Under the pieces are notes generated by a model. It did not search any database and had not been told where the DNA came from. It worked only from the letters and a program-made list of their open reading frames with translations. Of a stretch of 64,000 bases of DNA, positions 33,356 through 42,357 are shown piece after piece. How positions within the stretch are numbered: the stretch's first letter is position 1; the number at the start of each line of letters is the position of its first letter. Location: the NCBI GenBank assembly GCA_959018755.1, contig CAUEMA010000001.1, forward strand, positions 62,001-126,000, in the 5' to 3' direction. Both the position numbers and the translations under genes were made by a program. This stretch comes from an uncultured Collinsella sp. GTDB lineage: Bacteria; Actinomycetota; Coriobacteriia; Coriobacteriales; Coriobacteriaceae.

Positions 33356-34696
33356 CTACACCTCGGGTGCCTTGGCTACGGTTTCGCTTTCTGCCGCAAG
33401 CGGACGGTTTTCGATGCGACGACTCAGGCGGTCGAGCTTCACAAGAAGCCATTCAATGGGATTCGGCCCCGAGCCTTCCTCATCGGCAACCAAATCCGTG
33501 ACAACGACCTTGATGCCGTCTTGTTTGAGCGTGAGGCTACCTACTTTGTCGCCCACATGCACCGTGCCCGAAAGGTCATCGTAGGCAACCTTTTCGGTTA
33601 CTTCTCCGGCAAGCGAAAAGATGGTCGCCTGAGCTGCGGGATCGGCGAGTGTGGCGTCGATCGTCTTGTCCGTCCAGTCGGTCTGGCTTATGCGCGCGAT
33701 GAGCGGATTGCCGTTGGCGGTCTTTTCCTGCGTGTTGGCGATCGCAACCGTCACCTTGTGGCCGTAGTACCAGTTGGCAAGGGCGGCCGTGTCGGCAAAG
33801 CGCTGGTCGTTGGTGCTGGAGTTCAAAACGACGGTATAGGTCTCGTCGCCATCGCGGTCGTAGGCTGCCGTAAAGCAGTAGCCGGCATCGTCGGTAGTGC
33901 CGGTCTTGCCGCCGATATTGCCGTCCTGCCCCAGCAGCTCGTTGTGCGTATCCATTGAATGTGAGTGGTCGGAGCCATCGGCGCCTGTAACCTCAATCCA
34001 GGAATCATCGCTCGCCACGATCTCGCGGAACGCATCGCTCTTCATTGCTTCCTGCATCATCAGGGCCGCATCGTGCGCGGTCGAGTGCATGTCGCCGGCC
34101 CACTCATCAAAGTCCAGACCGTGCGGATTCTCAAAAAGAGTTCCCGTGCAGCCGAGCTCTTTAGCGCGCTCGTTCATGGCCTTGACAAACGTGGCCTCAG
34201 CATCTTTGGTCTTGGGGCCGATCTTTTTGCCCACATGCTCGGCAAGCACGATGGCGGCGTCATTGCCCGAGGGAATCATCAGACCGCGCAGGGCCTGTTC
34301 CACTGTGAGCTCGTCGCCTTCGAGCAGGCCGGCGGTCGAATTGCCCACGGTTGCCGCGGCGCTGCTCACCGTGACCTTCTCGTCCATCTTGCAGTTCTCG
34401 ATGGTCAAGATTGCGGTCATGACCTTGGTGATTGAGGCGATCTTGACCTGCTCGTCGGCACTGCGGGCGTAATAGATGGAACCGTCCTTACTCATGACGA
34501 TGGCGTTGGTCGCATCGATATCGGGCAGATTATCGGCCGTGATGCCGCGGGCGTCGGCGGTCTTACCGCAAACGATATCGGTCGTAAGCACCTGGGCATT
34601 GGCGATAGACGGCGCACCGGCAGCAAGGGCGAGAGCGCAGGCAATGCCGGTGGTCAGTTGCGCGGAGCGCTTTACAAGAGAACTAAGGGTCTTCAC
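33356..34696 (-). CDS. dacA: D-alanyl-D-alanine carboxypeptidase (peptidase S11, DacA-like)
   Basis: A low-molecular-weight penicillin-binding protein that trims the terminal D-Ala of peptidoglycan stems outside the membrane. S11 motifs are present: SITK (Ser nucleophile), SGN and KTG. A signal peptide (LTTGIACALALAAGAPSIANA) precedes the domain, and a C-terminal beta domain follows. I chose GTG 34696 (product starts VKTLSSLVKRS), giving 446 residues; the frame stays open 80 codons further but would overlap the divergent promoter. It is divergent from a VanRS-like two-component system, which may control it. Confidence 0.85.
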   Translation of the reverse strand: MKTLSSLVKRSAQLTTGIACALALAAGAPSIANAQVLTTDIVCGKTADARGITADNLPDIDATNAIVMSKDGSIYYARSADEQVKIASITKVMTAILTIENCKMDEKVTVSSAAATVGNSTAGLLEGDELTVEQALRGLMIPSGNDAAIVLAEHVGKKIGPKTKDAEATFVKAMNERAKELGCTGTLFENPHGLDFDEWAGDMHSTAHDAALMMQEAMKSDAFREIVASDDSWIEVTGADGSDHSHSMDTHNELLGQDGNIGGKTGTTDDAGYCFTAAYDRDGDETYTVVLNSSTNDQRFADTAALANWYYGHKVTVAIANTQEKTANGNPLIARISQTDWTDKTIDATLADPAAQATIFSLAGEVTEKVAYDDLSGTVHVGDKVGSLTLKQDGIKVVVTDLVADEEGSGPNPIEWLLVKLDRLSRRIENRPLAAESETVAKAPEV

Positions 34697-34843
34697 AGAT
34701 TTCGCTTTCGACGGGATGGTCTCTTTAGAGTTCAAAGTATATCGTTTACCGGCGCGGACAATCAGTGCGCGGGCGTGCGCGGCCCATGTCTGCGCCCGAA
34801 CGGACATATAGGTGCTTAAGGTCGACTTAATCGCCCGCACTTG

Positions 34844-34875
34844 TTGTGTGTGGCGCACACTGCCTCGGGCATAAT
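34844..34875 (+). promoter_or_regulatory. Possible promoter of the VanR-like regulator gene
   Basis: CATAAT (34870-34875) with an imperfect TTGTGT (34844-34849) 20 bp upstream. A GTGTG/CACAC inverted repeat lies in the spacer and may be an operator. Confidence 0.35.
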
Positions 34876-34895
34876 GGAGCGCGAGAGGAGCACGC

Positions 34896-35591
34896 ATGAA
34901 CGAGCGCATTTTGGTAGTTGATGATGAGAAGGCCATCGCCGACCTGGTCGGTATCTACCTTACAAAAGAGGGCTTTGATGTTCAGATTGCCTATAGCGGA
35001 GCAGATGCCGCCAAGGCGATTTTGGAGCAGGAGTTCGATCTGGCGCTGCTGGACGTCATGCTGCCCGATATTGACGGCTTTGAGTTGCTGCGCACCATCC
35101 GCGCTGGCCATACCTATCCCGTTATTATGCTGACGGCGCGCGATGCCCAGCAGGATAAGATCGAGGGCCTCTCGCTGGGCGCAGACGATTACGTGGTCAA
35201 GCCGTTCCGTCCGCTGGAGCTCATAGCGCGCGTTCATGCTCAACTCCGTCGTTATACCAGCTACGGCAGCCGCGCACAGGCGGTTGAGTCGCCGACCATC
35301 CAGCTCGACGGCCTCGAGATCAACCGCGACGCTCGTTGTGTGACGGTGGACGGCGCACGGGTGCGCCTCACGCCCATCGAGTATTCCATCTTGCTGTATC
35401 TGGTCGAGCATCGTGGCAGCGTGGTGGCCGTGGGGGACCTGTTCCGCGCGGTGTGGAACGAGGACTTTATGCCCGGCTCCAACAATACGGTGATGGTGCA
35501 CATCCGCCATCTGCGCGAAAAGATCGGCGACGATGCTCAAAAACCGCGCTTTATCAAAAACGTCTGGGGCGTCGGCTACATAATCGAATAA
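34896..35591 (+). CDS. OmpR/PhoB-family response regulator, VanR-like
   Basis: 231 residues: receiver domain (ILVVDDEKAI, phospho-acceptor D53 in LLDVMLPDIDG, K in VVKPF) and a C-terminal winged helix (LTPIEYSILLYLVEH, then NNTVMVHIRHLREKIG, VWGVGYII). The wording is close to VanR. It is followed by its sensor kinase and divergent from the carboxypeptidase, suggesting a cell-wall regulon. Confidence 0.88.
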   Translation: MNERILVVDDEKAIADLVGIYLTKEGFDVQIAYSGADAAKAILEQEFDLALLDVMLPDIDGFELLRTIRAGHTYPVIMLTARDAQQDKIEGLSLGADDYVVKPFRPLELIARVHAQLRRYTSYGSRAQAVESPTIQLDGLEINRDARCVTVDGARVRLTPIEYSILLYLVEHRGSVVAVGDLFRAVWNEDFMPGSNNTVMVHIRHLREKIGDDAQKPRFIKNVWGVGYIIE

Positions 35592-35616
35592 CGCCTTTGA
35601 TGGCGGGGAAGTGGAT

Positions 35617-36855
35617 ATGACAAAAGACGATAGGCGGGTATTCGAGGTGCCCGATCGACTCTTTGAATACACAAGGGCGGTCGTCGACAACCGCGCACTT
35701 GCGACGGTGCTGCTCTTTTTGCTGAGTCTGCTACTCATTGGCATTGACAATATCGTTGGCATCCTGGCAGTTCTGCTCATTGGCTTCTTGCTGATCGATC
35801 GATTTGAAATCGTTCGCCGCTGCGTGGTAATTGGCGGTGCCGCGTGGACAATTATGCTGGCAATCGGGGCCATGGCGCTTGGCGATATTGGCGAGCCCGT
35901 GTTCTTTGATGCCGCCTTTGTGTTCAACATGCTCGGCTTTGTGCTGGCGCTTGCCGTGTGCGTTCTGTTCTTTTGCGGACGCGCCCTGTATTACCAGGGT
36001 TATGAGCAGGGCGAGCAGCATGCCGACCGCGTAATCGCCGCTCGTATTCGGGACCGTCTGATCGACAACCCCGACACGTGGGATACCATCGACGGCGATT
36101 TTCTCGAGGTCGAGGGCGCGCTCAATCGGGCACGCGATTGCGAGCGTAAGGTTCAACAGGCCCTGCGTGACGAATCGCATCGCAAAGATGACCTGGTTAC
36201 GTACCTGGCGCACGACCTGCGCACGCCGCTTGCCAGCGTGGTGGGTTATCTTTCGCTCCTGCAGGAGGCTCCCGATTTGCCACTTGAGCAGCGCGCACGC
36301 TTTACGGGCGTGGCACTCGACAAGGCCCACCGGCTCGACGCTCTCATCGAGGAGTTCTTTGACATCACGCGTTTCGATTTCCATGATATCGTGCTTACCC
36401 GCGCCTACGTTGATTTGGGGCTATTGCTGGCGCAGGTGGCCGATGAGTTCTATCCCATTCTCAACGAGCAGCACAAGGAAGCCCAGGTTGATATCTGCGA
36501 GGACCTGACGGTACTCGTGGACGGCGACAAGATGGCTCGCGTATTCAATAACATCATGAAAAACGCCGTTGCCTATAGCTATGAAGGCTCGATTATCACG
36601 ATCGAGGCCAGGTGTTTGGGTGACGGTGGCGTACGCGTACGATTTGTAAACCAGGGCGATCCGATCCCTGAGCCAAAGCTCAAGGTGATCTTTGAGAAGT
36701 TCTATCGCCTGGATGCAGCGCGTGCGACCAATCGCGGCGGTGCTGGGCTGGGGCTTGCCATCGCCAAGGAGATTGTATGCGCGCATGGCGGCACCATCGC
36801 GTGCGAATCGACGCCCGAGCATACCGTCTTTACCATCGAGCTGCCCGCCGCGTAG
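35617..36855 (+). CDS. Membrane sensor histidine kinase, VanS-like
   Basis: 412 residues from ATG 35617 (GTG at 35611 is an alternative). Several hydrophobic segments lie in the first 125 residues (about 30-60, 75-95, 100-125), then a linker, a dimerisation helix with YLAHDLRTPLAS (H199) and a HATPase domain (NNIMKNAVAYS, GGAGLGLAIAKEI). Its multi-pass sensor part has almost no external domain, so it probably senses within the membrane. Confidence 0.85.
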   Translation: MTKDDRRVFEVPDRLFEYTRAVVDNRALATVLLFLLSLLLIGIDNIVGILAVLLIGFLLIDRFEIVRRCVVIGGAAWTIMLAIGAMALGDIGEPVFFDAAFVFNMLGFVLALAVCVLFFCGRALYYQGYEQGEQHADRVIAARIRDRLIDNPDTWDTIDGDFLEVEGALNRARDCERKVQQALRDESHRKDDLVTYLAHDLRTPLASVVGYLSLLQEAPDLPLEQRARFTGVALDKAHRLDALIEEFFDITRFDFHDIVLTRAYVDLGLLLAQVADEFYPILNEQHKEAQVDICEDLTVLVDGDKMARVFNNIMKNAVAYSYEGSIITIEARCLGDGGVRVRFVNQGDPIPEPKLKVIFEKFYRLDAARATNRGGAGLGLAIAKEIVCAHGGTIACESTPEHTVFTIELPAA

Positions 36856-36958
36856 CGTAGGCGCCTTTACAAACACCTAACAATGCGCTCACGTGCGTAT
36901 GAGTCGCGATTTCTACTATCGATACTGCTGGATTGATATCGATGTGGAGGTATACGGT

Positions 36959-37834
36959 ATGACGGCTGCTGCGGCTATGGAGCCCACGGAGCTCGAGGAG
37001 CTAATGGAGGCGCAAGCCGAGGCTGCGCACGAGCGCGAAGTCGGGGATGCGACTCGCCCCACGGCGCAGGATCTTGCCGCCTCGCCGACACGCATCGACG
37101 TCGAGGGCCTCGACCTGTTCTATGGCGACCATCACGCGCTCAAGGACGTGTCCATCAAGATCCGCGACAAGCAGATTACCTCGTTTATCGGTCCTTCGGG
37201 CTGCGGCAAGTCAACGCTGCTGCGTTGCTTTAACCGCATGAACGACGGCATCAAGGACTGCCGCATCGAGGGCAAGATCGCGCTCGACGGCCAGGATATC
37301 CTGGGCGACTACGACATCTGCCGCCTGCGTCAGCGTGTGGGCATGGTGTTCCAGCGCCCTAACCCGTTTCCCATGAGCATCTACGACAACGTCGCGTATG
37401 GCCCGCGCGGCATGGGTGTGCGCGACCGCGCCGTGCTGGATGAGCTGGTCGAGGACTCTCTTCGTCGCGCTGCGCTATGGGACGAGGTCAAGGACAAACT
37501 CAAGGAGTCGGGGCTGGGCCTTTCGGGCGGGCAGCAGCAGCGCCTGTGCATCGCCCGCGCGCTTGCCGTGCAACCCGATATTCTTCTGATGGACGAGCCC
37601 ACGAGCGCTCTCGATCCCGTGTCGACGCTGGTGGTTGAGCAGCTGGCCTGCGAGCTCAAGGAGACCTGCACGCTCGTGGTCGTTACGCACAATATGCAGC
37701 AGGCGGCGCGTATCTCCGACTCGGTCGCGTTTTTCTTGCTGGGTGAGTTGGTAGAGCACGCGCCCACCGCTCAGCTCTTCAAAAAACCCACCGACCCGCG
37801 CACGGCGGATTATTTGACGGGACGTTTTGGCTGA
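36959..37834 (+). CDS. pstB: Phosphate ABC transporter ATP-binding protein
   Basis: The ATPase of the Pst phosphate importer. 291 residues: a 45-residue acidic N-terminal extension, then the PstB core with IGPSGCGKSTLLRCFNRMND (Walker A), VFQRPNPFPMSIYDNVAYG, LGLSGGQQQRLCIARALA (signature), LLMDEPTSALDP (Walker B). GTGGAGG precedes ATG 36959. The permease and binding-protein genes are not adjacent; the PhoBR-like pair follows. Confidence 0.92.
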   Translation: MTAAAAMEPTELEELMEAQAEAAHEREVGDATRPTAQDLAASPTRIDVEGLDLFYGDHHALKDVSIKIRDKQITSFIGPSGCGKSTLLRCFNRMNDGIKDCRIEGKIALDGQDILGDYDICRLRQRVGMVFQRPNPFPMSIYDNVAYGPRGMGVRDRAVLDELVEDSLRRAALWDEVKDKLKESGLGLSGGQQQRLCIARALAVQPDILLMDEPTSALDPVSTLVVEQLACELKETCTLVVVTHNMQQAARISDSVAFFLLGELVEHAPTAQLFKKPTDPRTADYLTGRFG

Positions 37835-37844
37835 TACCATCTAG

Positions 37845-37858
37845 TAAAGGTACCTTTA
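37845..37858. promoter_or_regulatory. Perfect 14-bp palindrome between pstB and the regulator gene
   Basis: TAAAGG/TACCTTTA forms a perfect palindrome centred 47 bp upstream of the regulator start; a possible operator. Confidence 0.35.
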
Positions 37859-37898
37859 GGGTTAAGATGCGGTCATGCCGGCCGCAAAGGGGTTCAAC

Positions 37899-38627
37899 AT
37901 GATCTATTACGTCGAGGACGATGACAACATCAGGGATTTGACGGTCTATGCGCTGCGCAAGCAGGGAATCGAGGCCGAGGGCTTTTCGTGCGATGGCGAG
38001 TTTAAGGCCGCCGTGGCGCGGCGGGTACCCGATGCTGTTCTGCTCGACATCATGCTGCCCGATACCGATGGTTTGGCAATTATGCGTCGCCTGCGCGCCG
38101 ACCGCCTGACGGCGACGGTGCCCATCATGATGCTCACTGCCAAGGACACCGAGCTCGATAAGGTGATGGCGCTCGATGGCGGTGCCGACGATTATCTGAC
38201 CAAGCCGTTTTCGCTCATGGAGCTTGCCAGCCGTTGCCGTGCGCTGCTGCGCCGCGGCGGTATGGTCAAACAGGCGAGCGATGTGCTCAGCGTGGGCGAT
38301 ATCGTGCTTTCGCCCAGCCATCGCGAGGTGACCGTTGCCGGCGAGCCGCTCAAACTCACCTTGCGCGAGTTCGATTTGCTCGAATATCTTATGCGCAAGC
38401 CCGGCGTGGTCTTTACTCGCGAGTCGCTGCTGCAGAGCGTGTGGGGTTGGGACTTCGATGGTGGCTCGCGTACCGTCGACGTTCACGTGCAGACGCTTCG
38501 CCAAAAGCTCGGCGAGCGTGCCAGCGCTATCGAGACGGTGCGCGGCGTGGGTTATCGTCTGGCCGAGCCTTCCGCCGGTGGCGATGTCGAAGATACCGGC
38601 ATTGCGGACGCCGCATCGGAGGAGTAA
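37899..38627 (+). CDS. OmpR/PhoB-family response regulator
   Basis: 242 residues from ATG 37899 (AAAGGGG upstream): receiver domain with YYVEDDDNI, phospho-acceptor D50 (LLDIMLPDTDG), K in LTKPFS, and a winged helix (LTLREFDLLEYLMRKPG; RTVDVHVQTLRQKLG; VRGVGYRL). Located between pstB and a PhoR-like kinase, so a phosphate-starvation role is likely. Confidence 0.87.
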   Translation: MIYYVEDDDNIRDLTVYALRKQGIEAEGFSCDGEFKAAVARRVPDAVLLDIMLPDTDGLAIMRRLRADRLTATVPIMMLTAKDTELDKVMALDGGADDYLTKPFSLMELASRCRALLRRGGMVKQASDVLSVGDIVLSPSHREVTVAGEPLKLTLREFDLLEYLMRKPGVVFTRESLLQSVWGWDFDGGSRTVDVHVQTLRQKLGERASAIETVRGVGYRLAEPSAGGDVEDTGIADAASEE

Positions 38628-38630
38628 TCC

Positions 38631-40055
38631 GTGGTCTTTGCCCCTCAGGGAAAACACACGCTCTCGCATCGCGTGTTTGCGACGATATTTGTCTGCGCTA
38701 TGTCCGTCATTTTGGCGTTTACGGTGCTGGGGGCGTTCTTTGTGCAAAACACCTTGGCAGATGCCACGAGTGCCAATCTTTCGCAAGAAACCGAGCTTAT
38801 TGCCGCCGCCTTAAACGAGCAGAAGGAACCCATCGCATTCTTGCGAAGCCTCGATCGCGAGGACCTTCGTATCACGCTGATCAACAGGGATGGATCGGTC
38901 GCCTATGACAACGAGGCGTCTCCTTCCACGTTGCCCAACCATGGCGATCGCCCCGAGGTCATTGAGGCCCTTGAGAGCGGTTCGGGCTCCGCGGAGCGCT
39001 CGAGCACCACGCTCGACGAGATTATGCTATATCGCGCCGTCGCCCTTGATAACGGACAGGTTGTTCGTTTGGCACAGGCCCAGCCTGGCGTCGCGGCGAT
39101 TTTGCTTTCGCTGGTGGCGCCGATGCTGCTTATCGCGGCGGCGGGCGCGGTGCTCTCGTTTTTCCTTGCGCGCCGCGAATCCCGTGCCATCATTGCGCCG
39201 CTGCAGGAGGTCGATTTGGACCACCCGCGCCGTAGCTATGAACATGCCTACACCGAGATGGTTCCCATGCTCGAGCGCATTGAGTCACAGCGCCAGGAGC
39301 TTAAACGCCAGATGGCTGTGCTGGCCGATAACGACCGCATGCGTCGCGAGTTCACGGCCAACATCACTCATGAGCTCAAGACCCCGCTTACCGCGATTTC
39401 GGGCTACGCCGAGCTTATTTCAAACGGCATGGTTGAAGGCGAGGACGACCTGCGCAACTTTGGCGGCCGCATCTACCGCGAGGCGGGACGCCTGGCAGCG
39501 CTCGTCAACGACATCCTCACGCTTTCCAACTTGGATGAGGCGGAGCGAGCATCCGAGGGCGAGGCGGTGCCTATTGGGTCCACGGAGCCCATCGAGCTAT
39601 CTCGCGCCATGTTGACGGTGGAACAGCGTCTTGAGCAGGTTGCCCGGCAGTCGAATGTGACCATTGGGCACGAGACGAAGCCCGTGGTGATCGAAGGCGT
39701 ATCGCGTCTGATCGACGAGCTGATCTATAACCTGGCAAGTAATGCCATTCGCTACAACCGACCTGGCGGTACGGTCACGCTGCGCTGTGGAACCAACGAT
39801 GAGGGCCATCCGTACCTGTCTGTTGCCGACACGGGTATCGGTATTGCGCCCGAGGAGCAGGGTAAAGTGTTCGAGCGTTTTTACCGCGTGGACAAGAGTC
39901 GTTCTAAGGCGCGTGGCGGAACCGGCCTGGGCTTGGCGATCGTCAAGCACGCCGCTCTGTACCATCACGCCGCGATTGACCTGTCGAGTGAGCCGGGCGT
40001 GGGAACCACCATTGCGGTAACGTTTCCCGTGCAACAAGAGGGACCGTTCGCGTAG
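38631..40055 (+). CDS. PhoR-like sensor histidine kinase
   Basis: 474 residues: two membrane helices (about 15-38 and 155-180) flank an external domain of about 110 residues with a PAS-like feel (ITLINRDGSVAYD). A short HAMP-like linker follows, then H247 in NITHELKTPLTAISGYAELI and a HATPase domain (ASNAIRYNRPGG, GGTGLGLAIVKHAA). GTG start at 38631, three bases after the regulator stop. The arrangement matches PhoR/WalK-type sensors. Confidence 0.86.
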   Translation: MVFAPQGKHTLSHRVFATIFVCAMSVILAFTVLGAFFVQNTLADATSANLSQETELIAAALNEQKEPIAFLRSLDREDLRITLINRDGSVAYDNEASPSTLPNHGDRPEVIEALESGSGSAERSSTTLDEIMLYRAVALDNGQVVRLAQAQPGVAAILLSLVAPMLLIAAAGAVLSFFLARRESRAIIAPLQEVDLDHPRRSYEHAYTEMVPMLERIESQRQELKRQMAVLADNDRMRREFTANITHELKTPLTAISGYAELISNGMVEGEDDLRNFGGRIYREAGRLAALVNDILTLSNLDEAERASEGEAVPIGSTEPIELSRAMLTVEQRLEQVARQSNVTIGHETKPVVIEGVSRLIDELIYNLASNAIRYNRPGGTVTLRCGTNDEGHPYLSVADTGIGIAPEEQGKVFERFYRVDKSRSKARGGTGLGLAIVKHAALYHHAAIDLSSEPGVGTTIAVTFPVQQEGPFA

Positions 40056-40096
40056 CGGTATGGCAAAACCGAGGATTAGACGATGCGCCTCCGCTG

Positions 40097-40129
40097 CCGC
40101 GTGAGTTGTTGCGCAACTTACACGCGGAC
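40097..40129 (+). terminator. Possible terminator after the PhoR-like gene
   Basis: CCGCGTG / CACGCGG outer stem and GTTG / CAAC inner stem; no long T-run, so efficiency is uncertain. Confidence 0.45.
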
Positions 40130-40226
40130 GCTGTATCTTATGTATAGAGCTCGGACATGGCAGAAAGATGCGATATTATACGAGCAGTTTTGTCGATACG
40201 AACTAGGGAAATGAAAGGCAAACTGC

Positions 40227-40883
40227 ATGACCCTTCTTGAACTGTTCCAGCTGCTTAAAAAGCACCTCAAGCTGGTCATTGCCCTTCCGGTGGTTTGCGC
40301 GATCGCCATGGGCGTCGTCTCCTTCACCATGATGGACAACACCTACACCGCCACGACGAGCATGTACATTCTCGCCAAGACCGATGGCGGCCAGACGAGC
40401 TACTACAACGATCTGTCTGCAAGCCAGATGCTCTCCAACGACATCGCCACGCTGCTCGATAGCGATAGCGTCAAGAGCGGTGCCGCCAAGGAGCTGGGCC
40501 TTTCCAGCCTGGCCGACTATAAGGTAAGCGTTACGAGCGAGACCACGACCCGTGTTATCTCGCTGTCTGTGACCGGTGCCAGCCCCGATGGCGCCGCCGC
40601 TGTCGCCAACGCCATGGCCAACTCGGTTTCCACTGTCGCCCAGGACGTCGACGCCGCCCAGGCCGTCAACGTCATCGACAAGGCAAAGGTCCCCACCCAG
40701 CCCAGCGGCCCCAACCGCAAGCTCTACATTGCAGTTGCCGCCCTGGCCGGTCTGTTTGTGGCTGTCGCGATTGTTGTGCTGCTCGACATGCTCAACACGC
40801 GTGTTCGTTCTGTCGATGACGCCGTCGAGCTGCTCGGCGTGCCCGTCATCGGCCGCTTCCCCGTTGTGAAGGGCGGTAAGTAA
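40227..40883 (+). CDS. Polysaccharide chain-length regulator / BY-kinase modulator (CpsC/YveK-like)
   Basis: 218 residues with two membrane helices (about 17-38 and 168-190) around an external Wzz-type domain, ending in the PVIGRFPVV segment that docks on the kinase. It activates the BY-kinase encoded next and controls export of surface polysaccharide. Start ATG 40227. Confidence 0.85.
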   Translation: MTLLELFQLLKKHLKLVIALPVVCAIAMGVVSFTMMDNTYTATTSMYILAKTDGGQTSYYNDLSASQMLSNDIATLLDSDSVKSGAAKELGLSSLADYKVSVTSETTTRVISLSVTGASPDGAAAVANAMANSVSTVAQDVDAAQAVNVIDKAKVPTQPSGPNRKLYIAVAALAGLFVAVAIVVLLDMLNTRVRSVDDAVELLGVPVIGRFPVVKGGK

Positions 40884-40886
40884 TCC

Positions 40887-41642
40887 ATGGCCCGTAAAAA
40901 GAAAACTGGCGATACCCTTGCCTTTAACAACGCAGCCAAGACCCTGCTCGCCAACATTCGCTTTGCGAGTGTCGATACGCCCATCAAGTCTATTACGGTG
41001 ACCTCCTCCATTCCCAACGAGGGCAAGTCCACCATTGCGCTCAACCTGGCCAAGGCCATCGCAACCAGCGGCAAGAGCGTTCTCCTCGTTGAGTGCGACA
41101 TGCGCCACCGCACACTTGTCAACATGCTGGGCGTCCGTCATGCCGGCGGCCTGTACGCCGTGCTTTCCGATCAGATGTCGATCGATGAGGCCGTTATCGA
41201 CACCGGCCAGCCCAACCTCTTCTTCCTCGACGCCGAGCCGCGCATTCCCAATCCGGCAGACATCATTGCCTCGCGCCGCTTTGCCAAGCTTGTCGCCGCG
41301 CTGGAGGAAAAGTACCAGTACGTTATCTTCGATACGCCGCCCGTGGGTACGTTTGTCGACGCTGCCGAAGTCGCTGCGATCACCGACGGCACCATCTATG
41401 TCATCCGTCAGGACTTTGCCAAGCGCAATGAGATCCTCGCTGCCTTCGATCAGCTCAACAAGGCCGAGGTCAACGTGATCGGTACGGTCATGAACTGCTG
41501 CGAGACTTCGAGTCACGACTACTATTACTCGTATTATGGCGGGGATAAGGGGCAGAACGACGCTGCAGCTGGGGTCAATCCCGCTGTCGGCGGCGCGGCT
41601 GCAACGGGCGCCCCTGCGAAGGCGAAACGCTTTAAGAAATAA
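40887..41642 (+). CDS. Bacterial tyrosine kinase (CpsD/CapB family)
   Basis: 251 residues with Walker A SSIPNEGKST, Walker A' VLLVECDMR, Walker B VIFDTPP and a C-terminal tyrosine cluster (DYYYSYYGG), the autophosphorylation sites. It starts three bases after the modulator gene. The C-terminal tail after the cluster is Ala/Gly-rich. Confidence 0.9.
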   Translation: MARKKKTGDTLAFNNAAKTLLANIRFASVDTPIKSITVTSSIPNEGKSTIALNLAKAIATSGKSVLLVECDMRHRTLVNMLGVRHAGGLYAVLSDQMSIDEAVIDTGQPNLFFLDAEPRIPNPADIIASRRFAKLVAALEEKYQYVIFDTPPVGTFVDAAEVAAITDGTIYVIRQDFAKRNEILAAFDQLNKAEVNVIGTVMNCCETSSHDYYYSYYGGDKGQNDAAAGVNPAVGGAAATGAPAKAKRFKK

Positions 41643-41667
41643 GCAACGACGCAGATAAGAGGGCGAT

Positions 41668-42318
41668 ATGCGAGACATCCATTGCCATATCCTGCCCGGA
41701 GTCGATGACGGCGCGGCAAACCTCGAGCAAAGCTTGGCGATGCTCGAGGCGGCTCGCGCCGTCGGCGTAACGCACATGGTGTGCACGCCGCACTGCCGGG
41801 ACCCATACTTTGACTACGCCAACATGTGGGAGGCCTATCGGTTGCTGTGTGCCCATGCGGGCGATATGCAGCTCCAGATGGGCTTTGAGGTCAACTACGC
41901 CAAGCTTATGGATTTGGGCATCGAATGGTCCGATCGCCTGCATTTTGATGGATCGAATGAGTTTTTGCTTGAGCTCTCGACACGTGCCGATTCGTATGAC
42001 TTTGAGGAATACGAGAACACGATTTACGACTTGCAGTGCCGCGGTTACCAGGTGATTATTGCCCATCCCGAGCGTTATCGCGCCATTCAAAAGGACGTGG
42101 GCATTGCCGAGCGTCTGGTCGATATGGGTTGTAAGCTGCAGGCTTCGGCTGATTTTATTGCCGGCGGGCGCTTTGGTCGCGAGAAAAAGCCGGCGCAGCG
42201 TCTGTTTGACAAGGGCCTGTACAGCTTTATCGCAAGCGACGCCCACAATGTTCGTCACTACGATTACCTAGCAAAGGCGCGGGCCAAGTTTAGCGTGCGA
42301 GGCGCTCATTTTCGCTAA
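41668..42318 (+). CDS. PHP-domain tyrosine phosphatase (CpsB/YwqE-like)
   Basis: 216 residues: metal site DIHCHILPGVDDGA at the N-terminus, CTPH, HPERY and a final SDAHN. It removes phosphate from the BY-kinase tyrosines. With the two upstream genes it forms the regulatory trio of capsule systems, but no glycosyltransferase follows. Confidence 0.9.
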   Translation: MRDIHCHILPGVDDGAANLEQSLAMLEAARAVGVTHMVCTPHCRDPYFDYANMWEAYRLLCAHAGDMQLQMGFEVNYAKLMDLGIEWSDRLHFDGSNEFLLELSTRADSYDFEEYENTIYDLQCRGYQVIIAHPERYRAIQKDVGIAERLVDMGCKLQASADFIAGGRFGREKKPAQRLFDKGLYSFIASDAHNVRHYDYLAKARAKFSVRGAHFR

Positions 42319-42357
42319 AATCTGTCCCTAACGTTTGCTTTGAACGGAGGGGCGACC

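Noticed and set aside
34896..36855. Vancomycin resistance cluster
   Set aside because: Only VanR/VanS-like regulators and a carboxypeptidase are present; vanH, vanA/B ligase and vanX are absent.
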